Positions 1 through 8,056 of a DNA stretch of 37,368 bases are shown piece after piece. The translations under genes and the position numbers were made by a program. Source of the DNA: JAUYQR01 sp031415015 (GTDB lineage: Bacteria > Pseudomonadota > Alphaproteobacteria > Rhodobacterales > Rhodobacteraceae). The stretch's first letter is position 1. The number at the start of each line of letters is the position of its first letter. Where the stretch lies: contig JANOQT010000092.1 in assembly GCA_031415015.1 (NCBI GenBank), positions 1 through 37,368 of the forward strand. Reading direction: 5' to 3'. Under the pieces are notes generated by a model that was not told the DNA's origin, did not search any database, and worked only from the letters and a program-made list of their open reading frames with translations.

Positions 1-36
1 ACCCCCCGGGATATTTGTGAACAGAAAAATGGAGCG
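1..36. repeat. Copy of a dispersed intergenic motif upstream of gcvP
   Basis: The sequence GGGATATTT, four variable bases, then ACAGAAAAA (about 8-30) is almost identical to GGGATATTT-N4-ACAGAAAAA at about 34376-34398, downstream of the glycerol operon. Two copies in 37 kb, both intergenic, suggest a dispersed element typical of this lineage. I recall GGATATTT...ACAGAAA boxes in Rhodobacteraceae intergenic regions but cannot check this here. Confidence 0.5.
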
Positions 37-63
37 GGTCGGGATGTGACCCGGAGGCATGAC

Positions 64-2907
64 ATGACCTATACGCCCGTTGACTATAACCCCTACGACT
101 TTGCCAACCGCCGCCATATCGGGCCGTCTCCGGCCGAGATGGACGAGATGCTGAAAGCTGTCGGTGTGACCACGCTGGATGCGTTGATCGACCAGACCGT
201 GCCCGCCGCGATCCGGCAGGCCAAGCCGCTGAGCTGGGCACCCTTGGCCGAGCATGAGCTGCTGGCGCGGATGAAAGAGGTGGCGGGCAAGAACCGCGTG
301 ATGACCAGCCTGATCGGGCAGGGCTATTACGGCACGGTGACCCCGCCGGCGATCCAGCGGAACATTCTGGAGAACCCGGCGTGGTATACGGCCTACACCC
401 CCTATCAGCCCGAGATTGCGCAGGGGCGGCTGGAGGCGTTGCTGAATTATCAGACGATGATCTGCGATCTGACCGGCCTCGACGTGGCCAACGCCAGCCT
501 GCTGGACGAGGCGACGGCGGCGGCCGAGGCGATGACCATGGCGGAACGCAGTGCCAAGTCGAAGGCGCGCGGGTTCTTTGTCGATCACGACTGTCATCCG
601 CAGACGATTGCGGTGATCCGGACGCGGGCGCTGCCCTTGGGGATCGAGGTGATCGTCGGCGCGCCGGAGGATATGGACGCCGGGGCGGTGTTCGGGGCGG
701 TGTTTCAGTATCCGGGCACCTTTGGCCATGTGCGCGATTTCAGCGCCGAGATTGCGCGGTTGCACGATGCCAAGGCGGTTGCCATTGTGGCGACGGACCT
801 GCTGGCGCTGTGCATGTTGAAGGAACCGGGAGCGATGGGGGCGGATATTGCCGTCGGCTCCAGCCAGCGGTTTGGCGTGCCGCTTGGCTATGGCGGGCCG
901 CATGCTGCGTTCATGTCGTGCCGCGATGATCTGAAGCGGTCGATGCCGGGGCGGATTGTCGGCGTGTCGATTGATGCGAACGGGACCAAGGCTTACCGGC
1001 TGAGCCTGCAAACCCGCGAGCAGCATATCCGGCGCGAAAAGGCCACGTCCAACGTCTGCACCGCACAGGCGTTGTTGGCGGTGATGGCGTCGTTTTATGC
1101 GGTGTTCCACGGGCCGAAGGGCCTGCGCGCGATTGCCGAGCGGGTGCATTTCCGCACCAACCGGCTGGCGCGGGCGTTGAAGGCGGCGGGGGCGAAGGTG
1201 TCGCCCAAGGCGTTCTTCGATACGATCACCGTTGAGGTTGGCGTCGGGCAAGCGGGCATTCTGGCAGCGGCGCGGGCCGAGGGGCTGAACTTCCGCAAGA
1301 TCGGTCTGGACCGGGTGGGGATTACGCTGGACGAGACGACGGATGATCAGGTGCTGATCCGCATCCTGCGCGCCTTTGGCATCGACGGCGTGCCGCCGCA
1401 CCGGGCCACGCTGGGTTTCCCGGAGGAGATGGTGCGCAAGACCGACTACCTGACCCATCCGGTGTTCCACATGAACCGGGCGGAATCCGAGATGATGCGC
1501 TACATGCGCCGCCTGTCGGACCGCGATCTGGCGCTGGACCGCGCGATGATCCCCTTGGGGTCATGCACGATGAAGCTGAACGCGGCGGCAGAGATGATGC
1601 CGATCACCTGGCCGGAGTTTGGGTCCTTGCATCCGTTTGCGCCTGCCGATCAGGCGCTGGGCTATCAGGAGGCGATCACCGACCTTTCCGCCAAGCTGTG
1701 CGAGATCACCGGCTATGACGCGATGTCGATGCAGCCAAACTCCGGCGCGCAGGGCGAGTATGCGGGGCTGTTGACCATTCAGGCCTATCACCGGTCGCGT
1801 GGCGACATGGACCGCAACGTCTGTCTGATTCCGGTCAGCGCACATGGCACCAACCCGGCATCCGCGCAGATGGCGGGGATGGAGGTTGTGGTGGTGAAAT
1901 CCGCGCCCAACGGGGATGTGGACCTTGAGGATTTCAAGGCCAAGGCGGTGGCGGCTGGTGACCGGCTGGCGGCCTGCATGATCACCTATCCGTCGACGCA
2001 CGGGGTGTTTGAAGAGACGGTCAGGGATATCTGCCGGATCACGCATGAGCATGGCGGGCAGGTGTATCTGGACGGTGCCAACATGAACGCGCTGGTAGGT
2101 TTGGTGAAACCGGGCGAGATCGGGTCGGACGTCAGCCACCTGAACCTGCACAAGACCTTTGCCATCCCGCATGGCGGCGGCGGGCCGGGGATGGGGCCGA
2201 TCGGCGTCAAGGCGCATCTGGCACCGTTCCTGCCGGGGCATCCCGAGTTGGGCGGCGATGAAGGGCCGGTTTCTGCCGCGCCCTACGGATCGGCGAGTAT
2301 CCTGCTGATCTCATGGGCGTACTGCCTGCTCATGGGGGGTGAGGGCTGCATGCAAGCGACGCGGGTGGCGATCCTGAACGCCAATTACATCGCGGCGCGG
2401 CTGGCAGGGGCCTATCCGATCCTGTTCATGGGCAACAAGGGCCGGGTGGCGCATGAATGTATCCTGGATACCCGCCCCTTTGCCGAAGTGGGCGTGACGG
2501 TGGATGACATCGCCAAGCGCCTGATCGACAACGGCTTCCATGCGCCCACCATGTCCTGGCCGGTATCCGGCACGCTGATGGTGGAGCCGACGGAGTCGGA
2601 GACCAAGGCCGAGATTGACCGCTTCATCGTCGCACTGCTGGCGATCCGGGCCGAGATTGCGGCGGTGGAACGCGGCGAGATTTCAGCCGAGGATTCACCT
2701 TTGCGCCATGCGCCGCATACGGTGGCGGCATTGGTGACCGAAGCGTGGGACCGGAAATACAGCCGCGAACAGGGCTGTTTCCCGCCCGGCGCGTTCAAGG
2801 TGGACAAGTACTGGCCACCGGTGGGCCGGGTCGACAACGTCTACGGCGACCGCAATCTGATCTGCACCTGCCCGCCCTTGGAAAGCTATCTGGAGGCGGC
2901 GGAGTAA
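64..2907 (+). CDS. gcvP: Glycine dehydrogenase (decarboxylating), P-protein of the glycine cleavage system
   Basis: A PLP enzyme that decarboxylates glycine and passes the aminomethyl group to the lipoyl arm of GcvH. The product is 947 residues, the normal length of the single-chain form. The N-terminal half begins with the typical RRHIGPS segment. The C-terminal half carries the PLP site HLNLHKTF-x-IPHGGGGPG with Schiff-base Lys697, and the family block SMQPNSGAQGEYAG lies upstream of it. I chose ATG at 64 because GGAGG (53-57) sits six bases before it; an in-frame GTG at 46 lies upstream of that ribosome binding site. gcvT and gcvH would be expected just upstream, outside the window. A 10-bp hairpin follows the stop. 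Confidence 0.97.
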   Translation: MTYTPVDYNPYDFANRRHIGPSPAEMDEMLKAVGVTTLDALIDQTVPAAIRQAKPLSWAPLAEHELLARMKEVAGKNRVMTSLIGQGYYGTVTPPAIQRNILENPAWYTAYTPYQPEIAQGRLEALLNYQTMICDLTGLDVANASLLDEATAAAEAMTMAERSAKSKARGFFVDHDCHPQTIAVIRTRALPLGIEVIVGAPEDMDAGAVFGAVFQYPGTFGHVRDFSAEIARLHDAKAVAIVATDLLALCMLKEPGAMGADIAVGSSQRFGVPLGYGGPHAAFMSCRDDLKRSMPGRIVGVSIDANGTKAYRLSLQTREQHIRREKATSNVCTAQALLAVMASFYAVFHGPKGLRAIAERVHFRTNRLARALKAAGAKVSPKAFFDTITVEVGVGQAGILAAARAEGLNFRKIGLDRVGITLDETTDDQVLIRILRAFGIDGVPPHRATLGFPEEMVRKTDYLTHPVFHMNRAESEMMRYMRRLSDRDLALDRAMIPLGSCTMKLNAAAEMMPITWPEFGSLHPFAPADQALGYQEAITDLSAKLCEITGYDAMSMQPNSGAQGEYAGLLTIQAYHRSRGDMDRNVCLIPVSAHGTNPASAQMAGMEVVVVKSAPNGDVDLEDFKAKAVAAGDRLAACMITYPSTHGVFEETVRDICRITHEHGGQVYLDGANMNALVGLVKPGEIGSDVSHLNLHKTFAIPHGGGGPGMGPIGVKAHLAPFLPGHPELGGDEGPVSAAPYGSASILLISWAYCLLMGGEGCMQATRVAILNANYIAARLAGAYPILFMGNKGRVAHECILDTRPFAEVGVTVDDIAKRLIDNGFHAPTMSWPVSGTLMVEPTESETKAEIDRFIVALLAIRAEIAAVERGEISAEDSPLRHAPHTVAALVTEAWDRKYSREQGCFPPGAFKVDKYWPPVGRVDNVYGDRNLICTCPPLESYLEAAE

Positions 2908-2926
2908 TCACCGCATGGCTTGAAAC

Positions 2927-2949
2927 AGGATGGGCAGATTGCCCATCCT
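2927..2949. terminator. Hairpin between convergent gcvP and the minus-strand gene
   Basis: AGGATGGGCA (2927-2936) and TGCCCATCCT (2940-2949) form a perfect 10-bp stem with a 3-nt loop between two convergent genes. There is no T-run, so it is not a textbook intrinsic terminator. GGATGGGCA/TGCCCATCC hairpins are common intergenic elements in proteobacteria, so it may be a repeat that also separates the two transcripts. Confidence 0.4.
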
Positions 2950-2958
2950 ACGGCCGTT

Positions 2959-3567
2959 CTACGGGGCCGGTTTTGGCGCGGGGGTGCCGAGGGCGGATCC
3001 GGTGCGGGGCCGGACGCCAAGCCCGCCGCCCGCGCCCGGAGCGGGTTTCGGCTTGAGGTCCGGCACCTTGGGCGGCGGCGCTGCGCCGCGCATTTGCGTG
3101 TCGACACAGGCCTTGGCCAGCGCCAGACCCTCGGTGATCCCCTGCACGTCATAGGAATCGTCGATGCCGATCCCCAGCAGGCGCAGATAGCGGCCTTGCA
3201 CCAGAAACTCGATCGAGGGCTTTATCCCGGTCATCGTCATCCCGGCAAAGCCTTCGTCCCATGCTTCGGCCACGCCTTTGGTGGGCAGGCCGATGTCGGC
3301 CATCAGCCAGGCATCAAAGGTCTGGCCGGGCGTGAAGCGCACGGCTGGCGAATTCAGCAGGACGGACACTGAATCGTTGCGGTACAGCCCCATCCACAGC
3401 GTGTCGCCATTGGTAAATCCGATGGACAGGGTGCAGTGCGAAAACGCCCCGGTATCATCGGTCTGGGCAGATCCGGTCCAGAAGCCGGATGTGTAGCCGG
3501 TGCCGGGGATTTCCTCGGCGGTAACCGGAGTGGCCAGCAGGGTGGCGGCAAGCAGAAGATGGCGCAT
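2959..3567 (-). CDS. Small secreted protein of unknown function
   Basis: A 202-residue product starting MRHLLLAATLLATPVTA, a clean Sec signal peptide with likely cleavage before EEIPGTG. AGGA lies about eight bases before this ATG; a longer in-frame start upstream would bury the signal peptide. The mature part looks like a compact periplasmic domain with two cysteines (in HCTLSIGF and KACVDTQ). The tail is about 40 residues rich in Pro, Gly and Lys (PPPKVPDLKPKPAPG). I do not recognise the family. It is convergent with gcvP and lies about 100 bp downstream of map on the same strand, so the two could be co-transcribed. Confidence 0.7.
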   Translation of the reverse strand: MRHLLLAATLLATPVTAEEIPGTGYTSGFWTGSAQTDDTGAFSHCTLSIGFTNGDTLWMGLYRNDSVSVLLNSPAVRFTPGQTFDAWLMADIGLPTKGVAEAWDEGFAGMTMTGIKPSIEFLVQGRYLRLLGIGIDDSYDVQGITEGLALAKACVDTQMRGAAPPPKVPDLKPKPAPGAGGGLGVRPRTGSALGTPAPKPAP

Positions 3568-3603
3568 GGGCAAAAGTCCTGTGATGGATGGCGTTGTGCA
3601 ATG

Positions 3604-3631
3604 CTTGCCGGTCCGGAAGGCATCCGGCAAG
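3604..3631. other. Inverted repeat between map and the small secreted protein gene
   Basis: CTTGCCGG (3604-3611) and CCGGCAAG (3624-3631) are perfect 8-bp arms around 12 nt in the 96-bp gap. There is no T-run on either side. It could be a weak terminator or an mRNA-processing hairpin behind map. Confidence 0.25.
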
Positions 3632-3663
3632 TCAGGGTTTCCAGTAACCTGCCGCGCGCGCCG

Positions 3664-4413
3664 TCAGCCCGGCAGCGTGACGATGATTGCCCCGCGATCC
3701 GTCGCAACGACGGTGTGCTCGTATTGAACGACCGGCGCGCGCGGCTGGCTGTAAAGGGTCCAGCCGTCATCGCCGCCTGTCGCCCAGTGTCCGCCCATCG
3801 ACAAGAACGGCTCTACCGTCAGCACGAGGCCCCTTTGCATCCGCCGTCTGTCACCCCGGGTGGGCCAGGTTGCGACTTCCGAGGGGTCCTCATGCAAGGC
3901 CCGGCCGACACCGTGGCTGGCGAGGTTGCGGATCAGGGTATAGCCGCGGGCCGACGCAAAGCGCCCGATGGCGGTTCCGATTCCCGCCAGCGGTTTGTCG
4001 TGCCCGACCTCGGCGATGCGGATCCGCATCGCGCGCTTTCCGTCAAGGCACAGCCGGTCAAGCGGCGGGCGGACCTTGCCCACGCGGAACGTCGCTCCGG
4101 TATCGGCAAAGTAGCCGTGCTGAGCGGCCGATACGTCGATATTCACCAGATCGCCGCTGGCGATAACCCGGTTGCCGGGGATGCCATGGGCAATCTCTTC
4201 ATTGACGCTGATGCAGGTGGCACTGGGAAAGCCATAGGTGGATTCGGGTGCGGAAGCGGCACCTTCGCGGTCCAGCAGCTTGCGGCCTATGTCGTCCAGC
4301 TGTTTGGTCGTCATGCCTGGCTGCATGGCGTTTGCCATGGCAGGCATGGTGTTGGCCACGATGCTGCCGATCTGCCTTAGCCCATCAAGGTCATCCTGAT
4401 GTGTGATGGTCAT
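3664..4413 (-). CDS. map: Type I methionine aminopeptidase
   Basis: Removes the initiator methionine from nascent cytosolic proteins. The 249-residue length matches type Ia bacterial enzymes. All five metal ligands of the pita-bread fold can be aligned: Asp93 (in VNIDVSA), Asp104 (in YFADTGATF), His167 (in NLASHGVGR), Glu201 (in LTVEPF) and Glu232 (in VQYEHTV). The substrate-contacting His in EEIAHGIP (His76) is present. The middle region is somewhat divergent (RMQRGLVLTVEP), so it may be a second, non-essential MAP paralogue rather than the main copy; the window shows no other map. Confidence 0.9.
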   Translation of the reverse strand: MTITHQDDLDGLRQIGSIVANTMPAMANAMQPGMTTKQLDDIGRKLLDREGAASAPESTYGFPSATCISVNEEIAHGIPGNRVIASGDLVNIDVSAAQHGYFADTGATFRVGKVRPPLDRLCLDGKRAMRIRIAEVGHDKPLAGIGTAIGRFASARGYTLIRNLASHGVGRALHEDPSEVATWPTRGDRRRMQRGLVLTVEPFLSMGGHWATGGDDGWTLYSQPRAPVVQYEHTVVATDRGAIIVTLPG

Positions 4414-4425
4414 TTTCGGGGTCTT

Positions 4426-4536
4426 TCAGGGGTGCAGGATGGTCGGGGTGACCCTGGCACTGACCAGCGCCTTTGTCCCGCTGAGCCGGTCTTCGGGAAG
4501 ATAACTGCCGTCTTCGGGCAGAAAACCCCATGCCAC
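4426..4536 (-). pseudogene. Possible 3' remnant of a truncated gene upstream of map
   Basis: Between map and azlC the minus strand holds an open frame ending 12 bp before the map start. It reads GFLPEDGSYLPEDRL then SGTKALVSARVTPTILHP before a TGA. The composition looks protein-like (a tandem LPED, a hydrophobic end), not like a random shadow. There is no ribosome binding site before the only nearby start (GTG at 4536), and the frame continues upstream into the azlC region without an ATG. It could be the tail of a gene lost when azlCD arrived, or chance. I do not recognise a family. Confidence 0.25.
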
Positions 4537-4578
4537 GATGGTTGACCGGGGCCGGATGGCGCGGTAGCCCTGCGGGCG

Positions 4579-5265
4579 ATGACCGAACCCCGCCCCAGTT
4601 TTGCCAGCGGACTTGCCGCCGCAGTGCCGATCATGCTGGGATACGTCCCGATTGCGTTCTCATTCGGCGTCGCCGCCAGCCGGGCAGGGTTTTCGGCACC
4701 GGAAGCTTTCGCGCTGTCGCTGATCATCTATGCGGGGGCGTCGCAGTTTCTGGCGCTGGCGCTGCTGACGTCCGGTGCGCCGGTGCTGGTGTCGGCCTTC
4801 ACCCTGATCGCGATGAACCTGCGGCATGTGCTGTACGGCCCGGCGCTGATCAAGCAGGCGGGCGAGGCGGCCAGCACCCGCCATGCCTGGGTCTGGGCCT
4901 TTGGCCTGACGGACGAGGTCTTTGGTCAGGCGCTGGGCGCACTGGCGCGCGGACAGCGGTTCTCGGAACCGTACATGTTCGGGCTTGGGCTTGGTGCTTA
5001 TGCAAGCTGGCTGGCGGGCACGGCTTTGGGGGCCTATGCCGGGGGCGGCGCGCTGGAGGGGTATCCGGCGGTCAATGCCGGTCTGGGGTTCATGCTGCCT
5101 GCGCTGTTTCTGGCACTGTTGCTGTCGATCCTCACGCGGCGGCAGGTGCCGGTGATTGCGGTTGCGGCGGCGGTGACGGTGACAATGACGCTGGCGGTCA
5201 GCTCGACGGCGGGAATTCTGGCCGGTATGGTCGCCGGGGCCCTGACGGGGGTGCTGCGGCGATGA
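4579..5265 (+). CDS. azlC: AzlC family branched-chain amino acid exporter, large subunit
   Basis: A 228-residue inner-membrane protein with about six hydrophobic segments. It carries the AzlC hallmarks: an N-terminal GLAAAVPIMLGYVPIAFSFG helix, the segment LIIYAGASQFLALALL, and the NLRHVLYG motif. AzlC works with the small subunit AzlD to export branched-chain amino acids and some analogues. The downstream azlD overlaps it by ATGA (5262-5265), so translation is coupled. The ATG at 4579 sits at the expected start of helix 1, although no strong ribosome binding site is seen before it. Confidence 0.9.
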   Translation: MTEPRPSFASGLAAAVPIMLGYVPIAFSFGVAASRAGFSAPEAFALSLIIYAGASQFLALALLTSGAPVLVSAFTLIAMNLRHVLYGPALIKQAGEAASTRHAWVWAFGLTDEVFGQALGALARGQRFSEPYMFGLGLGAYASWLAGTALGAYAGGGALEGYPAVNAGLGFMLPALFLALLLSILTRRQVPVIAVAAAVTVTMTLAVSSTAGILAGMVAGALTGVLRR

Positions 5266-5597
5266 ACGGCGATCTTCTTGTCGTGGCTGTCCTGGCCGGT
5301 GCCGCTAACTGGGCGTTCCGGGTGCTGCCAACGCGGATGCAGCTGGACGATCTGGCCCCGCACGGCCTGCTGTCCCGGTTTCTGGCCGCGACCGGTCCTG
5401 CGGCCATCAGCACGCTGTTCGTCGCGTCAATCCTGCCCGCGCTGTCGCTGGTGCCTTCGGAATTGCTGCCGGTCGGGCTTGGAACGCTTGCCGTGCTTGC
5501 GGTCTTTGCCGCCCACCGGTCGGTCGTTGCGGCAACGCTGGCCGGGGCAGTGGCCCATGGTCTGACGGTCTGGGCGATGGGCTGGGCGCTGGGCTGA
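5262..5597 (+). CDS. azlD: AzlD family branched-chain amino acid exporter, small subunit
   Basis: A 111-residue membrane protein with about four hydrophobic segments (LLVVAVLAGAANWAFRVLP, then GPAAISTLFVASILPAL, then two C-terminal helices). Length and topology match AzlD, the partner of AzlC. Its start overlaps the azlC stop in the ATGA arrangement typical of this pair. The short gap before the next gene (5598-5659) holds no clear terminator. Confidence 0.88.
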   Translation: MNGDLLVVAVLAGAANWAFRVLPTRMQLDDLAPHGLLSRFLAATGPAAISTLFVASILPALSLVPSELLPVGLGTLAVLAVFAAHRSVVAATLAGAVAHGLTVWAMGWALG

Positions 5598-5659
5598 TCG
5601 CCCTTGCGCGTCGGGCCGGTCTGCGCGACGATACTGACCTAGGTCACGGGAGCCCGTAC

Positions 5660-5977
5660 ATGCTTGAGATCAGCCCCAGCAAAGTTGTCCAGGTGATCTA
5701 TCTGGCGCGTGAGATGGACGTGGGACAAGGCGAGTTGCACGCCTTCATCGACGCAATGAATGACGAAGAGAAGTCACAGCTGACCGCGCTGGCATGGGTT
5801 GGACGCGGTGCGTTCGAGCCGGAGGATTTCGCCGAGGCGGTGGCGACAGCAATCTCCGAAGCGACGACGCCCACGGCAACCTACCTGATGGGCATGCCGC
5901 ATCTGGCCGAAAACCTTGAGGCCGGACTGGACGCGATGGGCATTGATGTGACGGGCGAGGAAGAAGATCTGCTCTGA
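5660..5977 (+). CDS. DUF3775 domain protein
   Basis: A 105-residue acidic soluble protein. The pattern MLEISPSKVVQVIYLAREMD, then LHAFIDAMNDEE, ALAWVGRGAFEPEDF, TYLMGMPHLAENLEAGLDAMG matches the DUF3775 family as I recall it from Rhodobacteraceae. No biochemical function is known for the family. There are no membrane segments or signal peptide. It lies alone between azlD and trxC on the same strand, 62 and 75 bp from its neighbours. Confidence 0.8.
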   Translation: MLEISPSKVVQVIYLAREMDVGQGELHAFIDAMNDEEKSQLTALAWVGRGAFEPEDFAEAVATAISEATTPTATYLMGMPHLAENLEAGLDAMGIDVTGEEEDLL

Positions 5978-5997
5978 CTATTTCGCGGCCAATCCAC

Positions 5998-6043
5998 TTG
6001 CGATCAGCCGAAGGCGTCATGATATATTCCATGTAAGGAATAT
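5998..6043 (+). promoter_or_regulatory. Candidate trxC promoter with overlapping inverted repeat
   Basis: TTGCGA (5998-6003) is followed 17 bases later by GATATATATT-like sequence (6021-6028), a plausible -35/-10 pair. ATATTCC (6024-6030) and GGAATAT (6037-6043) are perfect 7-bp arms around six bases, overlapping the -10 and the likely start of transcription. This could be an operator or a 5' mRNA hairpin just ahead of the GGAGGG ribosome binding site at 6044-6049. Confidence 0.4.
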
Positions 6044-6052
6044 GGAGGGATC

Positions 6053-6499
6053 ATGAGTGACAGCGTGAAACTGATCTGTGCGGTGTGCGGGCAGGCCAAC
6101 CGGGTGCCTCTGGCGCGGCTGGCCTTGGGGCCGAAGTGCGGCACCTGCGGCGCGGCCCTCGCGGATGGCCATGTGGCCGAACTGGACGCGAGCACACATG
6201 ACAAGGCCACCCGGGGTGACGGGTTGCCGCTGCTGGTGGATTACTGGGCCCCGTGGTGCGGTCCCTGCCGGATGATGGCACCGGAGTTTGCCCGCGCCGC
6301 ACAGACGCTTGCCCCTGCGGTCCGGCTGGCCAAACTGAACACCGAGGATCATCCGGCGGTCAGCGCCCGCGCCGGTATCCGCGGTATCCCGGCGCTGATC
6401 CTGTATGACAGAGGCCGTGAAGTGGCGCGTCTGGCCGGAGCGCGCCCGGCCGCTGAGATCGTCAGCTTCGTGCAAAGCCATGTCGGCGCGGTGGGATGA
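6053..6499 (+). CDS. trxC: Thioredoxin 2 (TrxC) with N-terminal zinc ribbon
   Basis: A cytosolic dithiol-disulfide oxidoreductase of 148 residues, typical for TrxC. The N-terminal zinc site is Cys9/Cys12 (CAVC) and Cys29/Cys32 (CGTC). The active site is Trp68-Cys-Gly-Pro-Cys72 inside LLVDYWAPWCGPCRMMAPEF. The cis-proline is in GIRGIPALIL. TrxC is classically linked to oxidative stress in enterobacteria; whether that holds here cannot be seen. The GGAGGG ribosome binding site lies 3-4 bases before the ATG. Confidence 0.96.
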   Translation: MSDSVKLICAVCGQANRVPLARLALGPKCGTCGAALADGHVAELDASTHDKATRGDGLPLLVDYWAPWCGPCRMMAPEFARAAQTLAPAVRLAKLNTEDHPAVSARAGIRGIPALILYDRGREVARLAGARPAAEIVSFVQSHVGAVG

Positions 6500-6523
6500 T
6501 CAGCGGCCTCGCCCGCCGCTTTC

Positions 6524-6552
6524 TTGACAATTTCACCCGCTTCGGCGACCTG
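6524..6552 (+). promoter_or_regulatory. Probable tRNA promoter (-35 TTGACA)
   Basis: A perfect TTGACA (6524-6529) lies about 40 bases before the tRNA. The -10 position 17 bases on (GACCTG) is poor, which is common in alphaproteobacterial promoters, where the -35 element carries most of the information. The position fits transcription starting a few bases before the tRNA. Confidence 0.45.
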
Positions 6553-6565
6553 CGGCAACTGGTTC

Positions 6566-6641
<76 letters not shown>

Positions 6642-6754
6642 ACACGACTCCAGTCTAACTTTCTCTGGCGGATGGCAAGTTGTCACCGGAGCCTTAACGA
6701 TTACCTGGCTACGATGGTTTCCAATGGACCTCTGTTTTTGGGGGCGCTGGTAGA

Positions 6755-8056
6755 ATGAGGCACGAGCGCAAGTCCTCAATTTTGATCAGGTCGGGTGGGC
6801 AAAGTCCGTTCGTCCTGGCGTTGAATGGCCTTGTCGATCTGGAAACGAAGTTTTCAGTCGTGCCCGACCGCCCCCCTGACAGTATCATTGATGATGCGCT
6901 CGTTGTGGCAGTAGGTCGTCTGAACCAATACCTTCCGCGCGGCGTGTCCATCGATATCAGTGCAGTCGACCTGACGCCCATCCGAGATCATCTTCGTGGT
7001 GAGGTCGCAGCGCGGCTGACCGAAATCGGTGTGACAGTCAACCCGAGTGACCCGGTCGTTTCCGCGATCATTGCCCGATATGCTGAGATACTGAACGGGT
7101 TTCTCCAGACGGAGGGTGCTCAGCCTGAGAGCTATGTTTGGCGCAGCAGAGACGATGCCCGTGTTCGGTCGACCCACGCCGAATACGACGACCAAACCTT
7201 CTCATGGTCCGATCCACCTTTGGGCGGTCATCCGGGGCAAGGGTGGAATTGCAGATGCACTGTGGAACCGGACATCGATATTGCCGCCATACCAGAAGGC
7301 GGAGTCTGCGACATCCTGACTGGTGATCGACTGGAATCCGTGTCCCCTGACGCGGACTCAGATCGTCTGGCGCAGATCGCCCGAGAAATCGACCTGCAAA
7401 GCGTTGCCGCTCGCCTCGACAGCCCGAATCGTCTTGCTCACGTCTTTGGTCAAGTGCAGCAAGAGGTCGGGCCGAGGCTGCGTCTTGTTGAGAGCCTTGA
7501 CTACAGGGCCGACAGACCTGGCTCAATTTTTCGCTATTTCAGCCGCAATCCTGACGAAGCCCTCCTGTTCGGCAGAACTGCCGACCCGCCTGCAGATCAA
7601 GAAGCCATCGCAAACCGTGCCTACGCCGATCGGATCGGCAATGGTGGTGTCGAAAGTGGCGACGGGTGGAGGTTTCGAGGTCGCGGGCTGAAGCAGGTCA
7701 CCGGCAGGGCAAATTACCGAGCCTTCACCGAAGACCATGCGCAATTGTTTGGGGAGCGGATCGATTTCGAGGCCGAGCCGGAACCGCTTGGCACGCCGCG
7801 CTATGCGGTGCGTTCGGCGCTCTGGTTCTGGCGCGCCAACGACCTTTTCGCGCTCGCAGACGCCGGGATCAGCCGCGCTGCCGCCGACAGCATTACTGAA
7901 ATCATCAATCCTGAACCTGACTGGTATTCTCAGCGGTGGGAAAACGTTCAAAACCTGAGTGACGCTGAGGTCATCGCCAATATCTGCCGATTTTCGGTTG
8001 CAAAGCCACGCTTTGAGGACGCCGAATGGAACGCTATGTGCCGAGTTTGGTGCTAA
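6755..8056 (+). CDS. Phage Mu gpF-like segment fused to GH19 hydrolase; candidate secreted antibacterial effector
   Basis: A 433-residue protein. Residues 1-120 are unassigned and have no signal peptide. Residues about 125-172 carry the C-terminal signature of the phage Mu F/SPP1 gp7 minor head family: VWRSRDDARVRSTHAEYDD (Trp129), SWSDPP, then GWNCRC (Cys166, Cys168). Residues about 225-415 match glycoside hydrolase family 19: RLAHVFGQVQQEVG with likely catalytic Glu237, the IANRAYADRIGNG block, GDGWRFRGRGLKQVTG (from Asp303) and YAVRSALWFW. GH19 enzymes of this type cut chitin or peptidoglycan. MuF segments are known as leader domains of polymorphic toxins, so this looks like a cell-wall-degrading effector. 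It overlaps the next gene by 31 bp. Codon use looks less GC-rich than in the flanks. The alternative is a phage lysis or head-protein remnant. Confidence 0.75.
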   Translation: MRHERKSSILIRSGGQSPFVLALNGLVDLETKFSVVPDRPPDSIIDDALVVAVGRLNQYLPRGVSIDISAVDLTPIRDHLRGEVAARLTEIGVTVNPSDPVVSAIIARYAEILNGFLQTEGAQPESYVWRSRDDARVRSTHAEYDDQTFSWSDPPLGGHPGQGWNCRCTVEPDIDIAAIPEGGVCDILTGDRLESVSPDADSDRLAQIAREIDLQSVAARLDSPNRLAHVFGQVQQEVGPRLRLVESLDYRADRPGSIFRYFSRNPDEALLFGRTADPPADQEAIANRAYADRIGNGGVESGDGWRFRGRGLKQVTGRANYRAFTEDHAQLFGERIDFEAEPEPLGTPRYAVRSALWFWRANDLFALADAGISRAAADSITEIINPEPDWYSQRWENVQNLSDAEVIANICRFSVAKPRFEDAEWNAMCRVWC

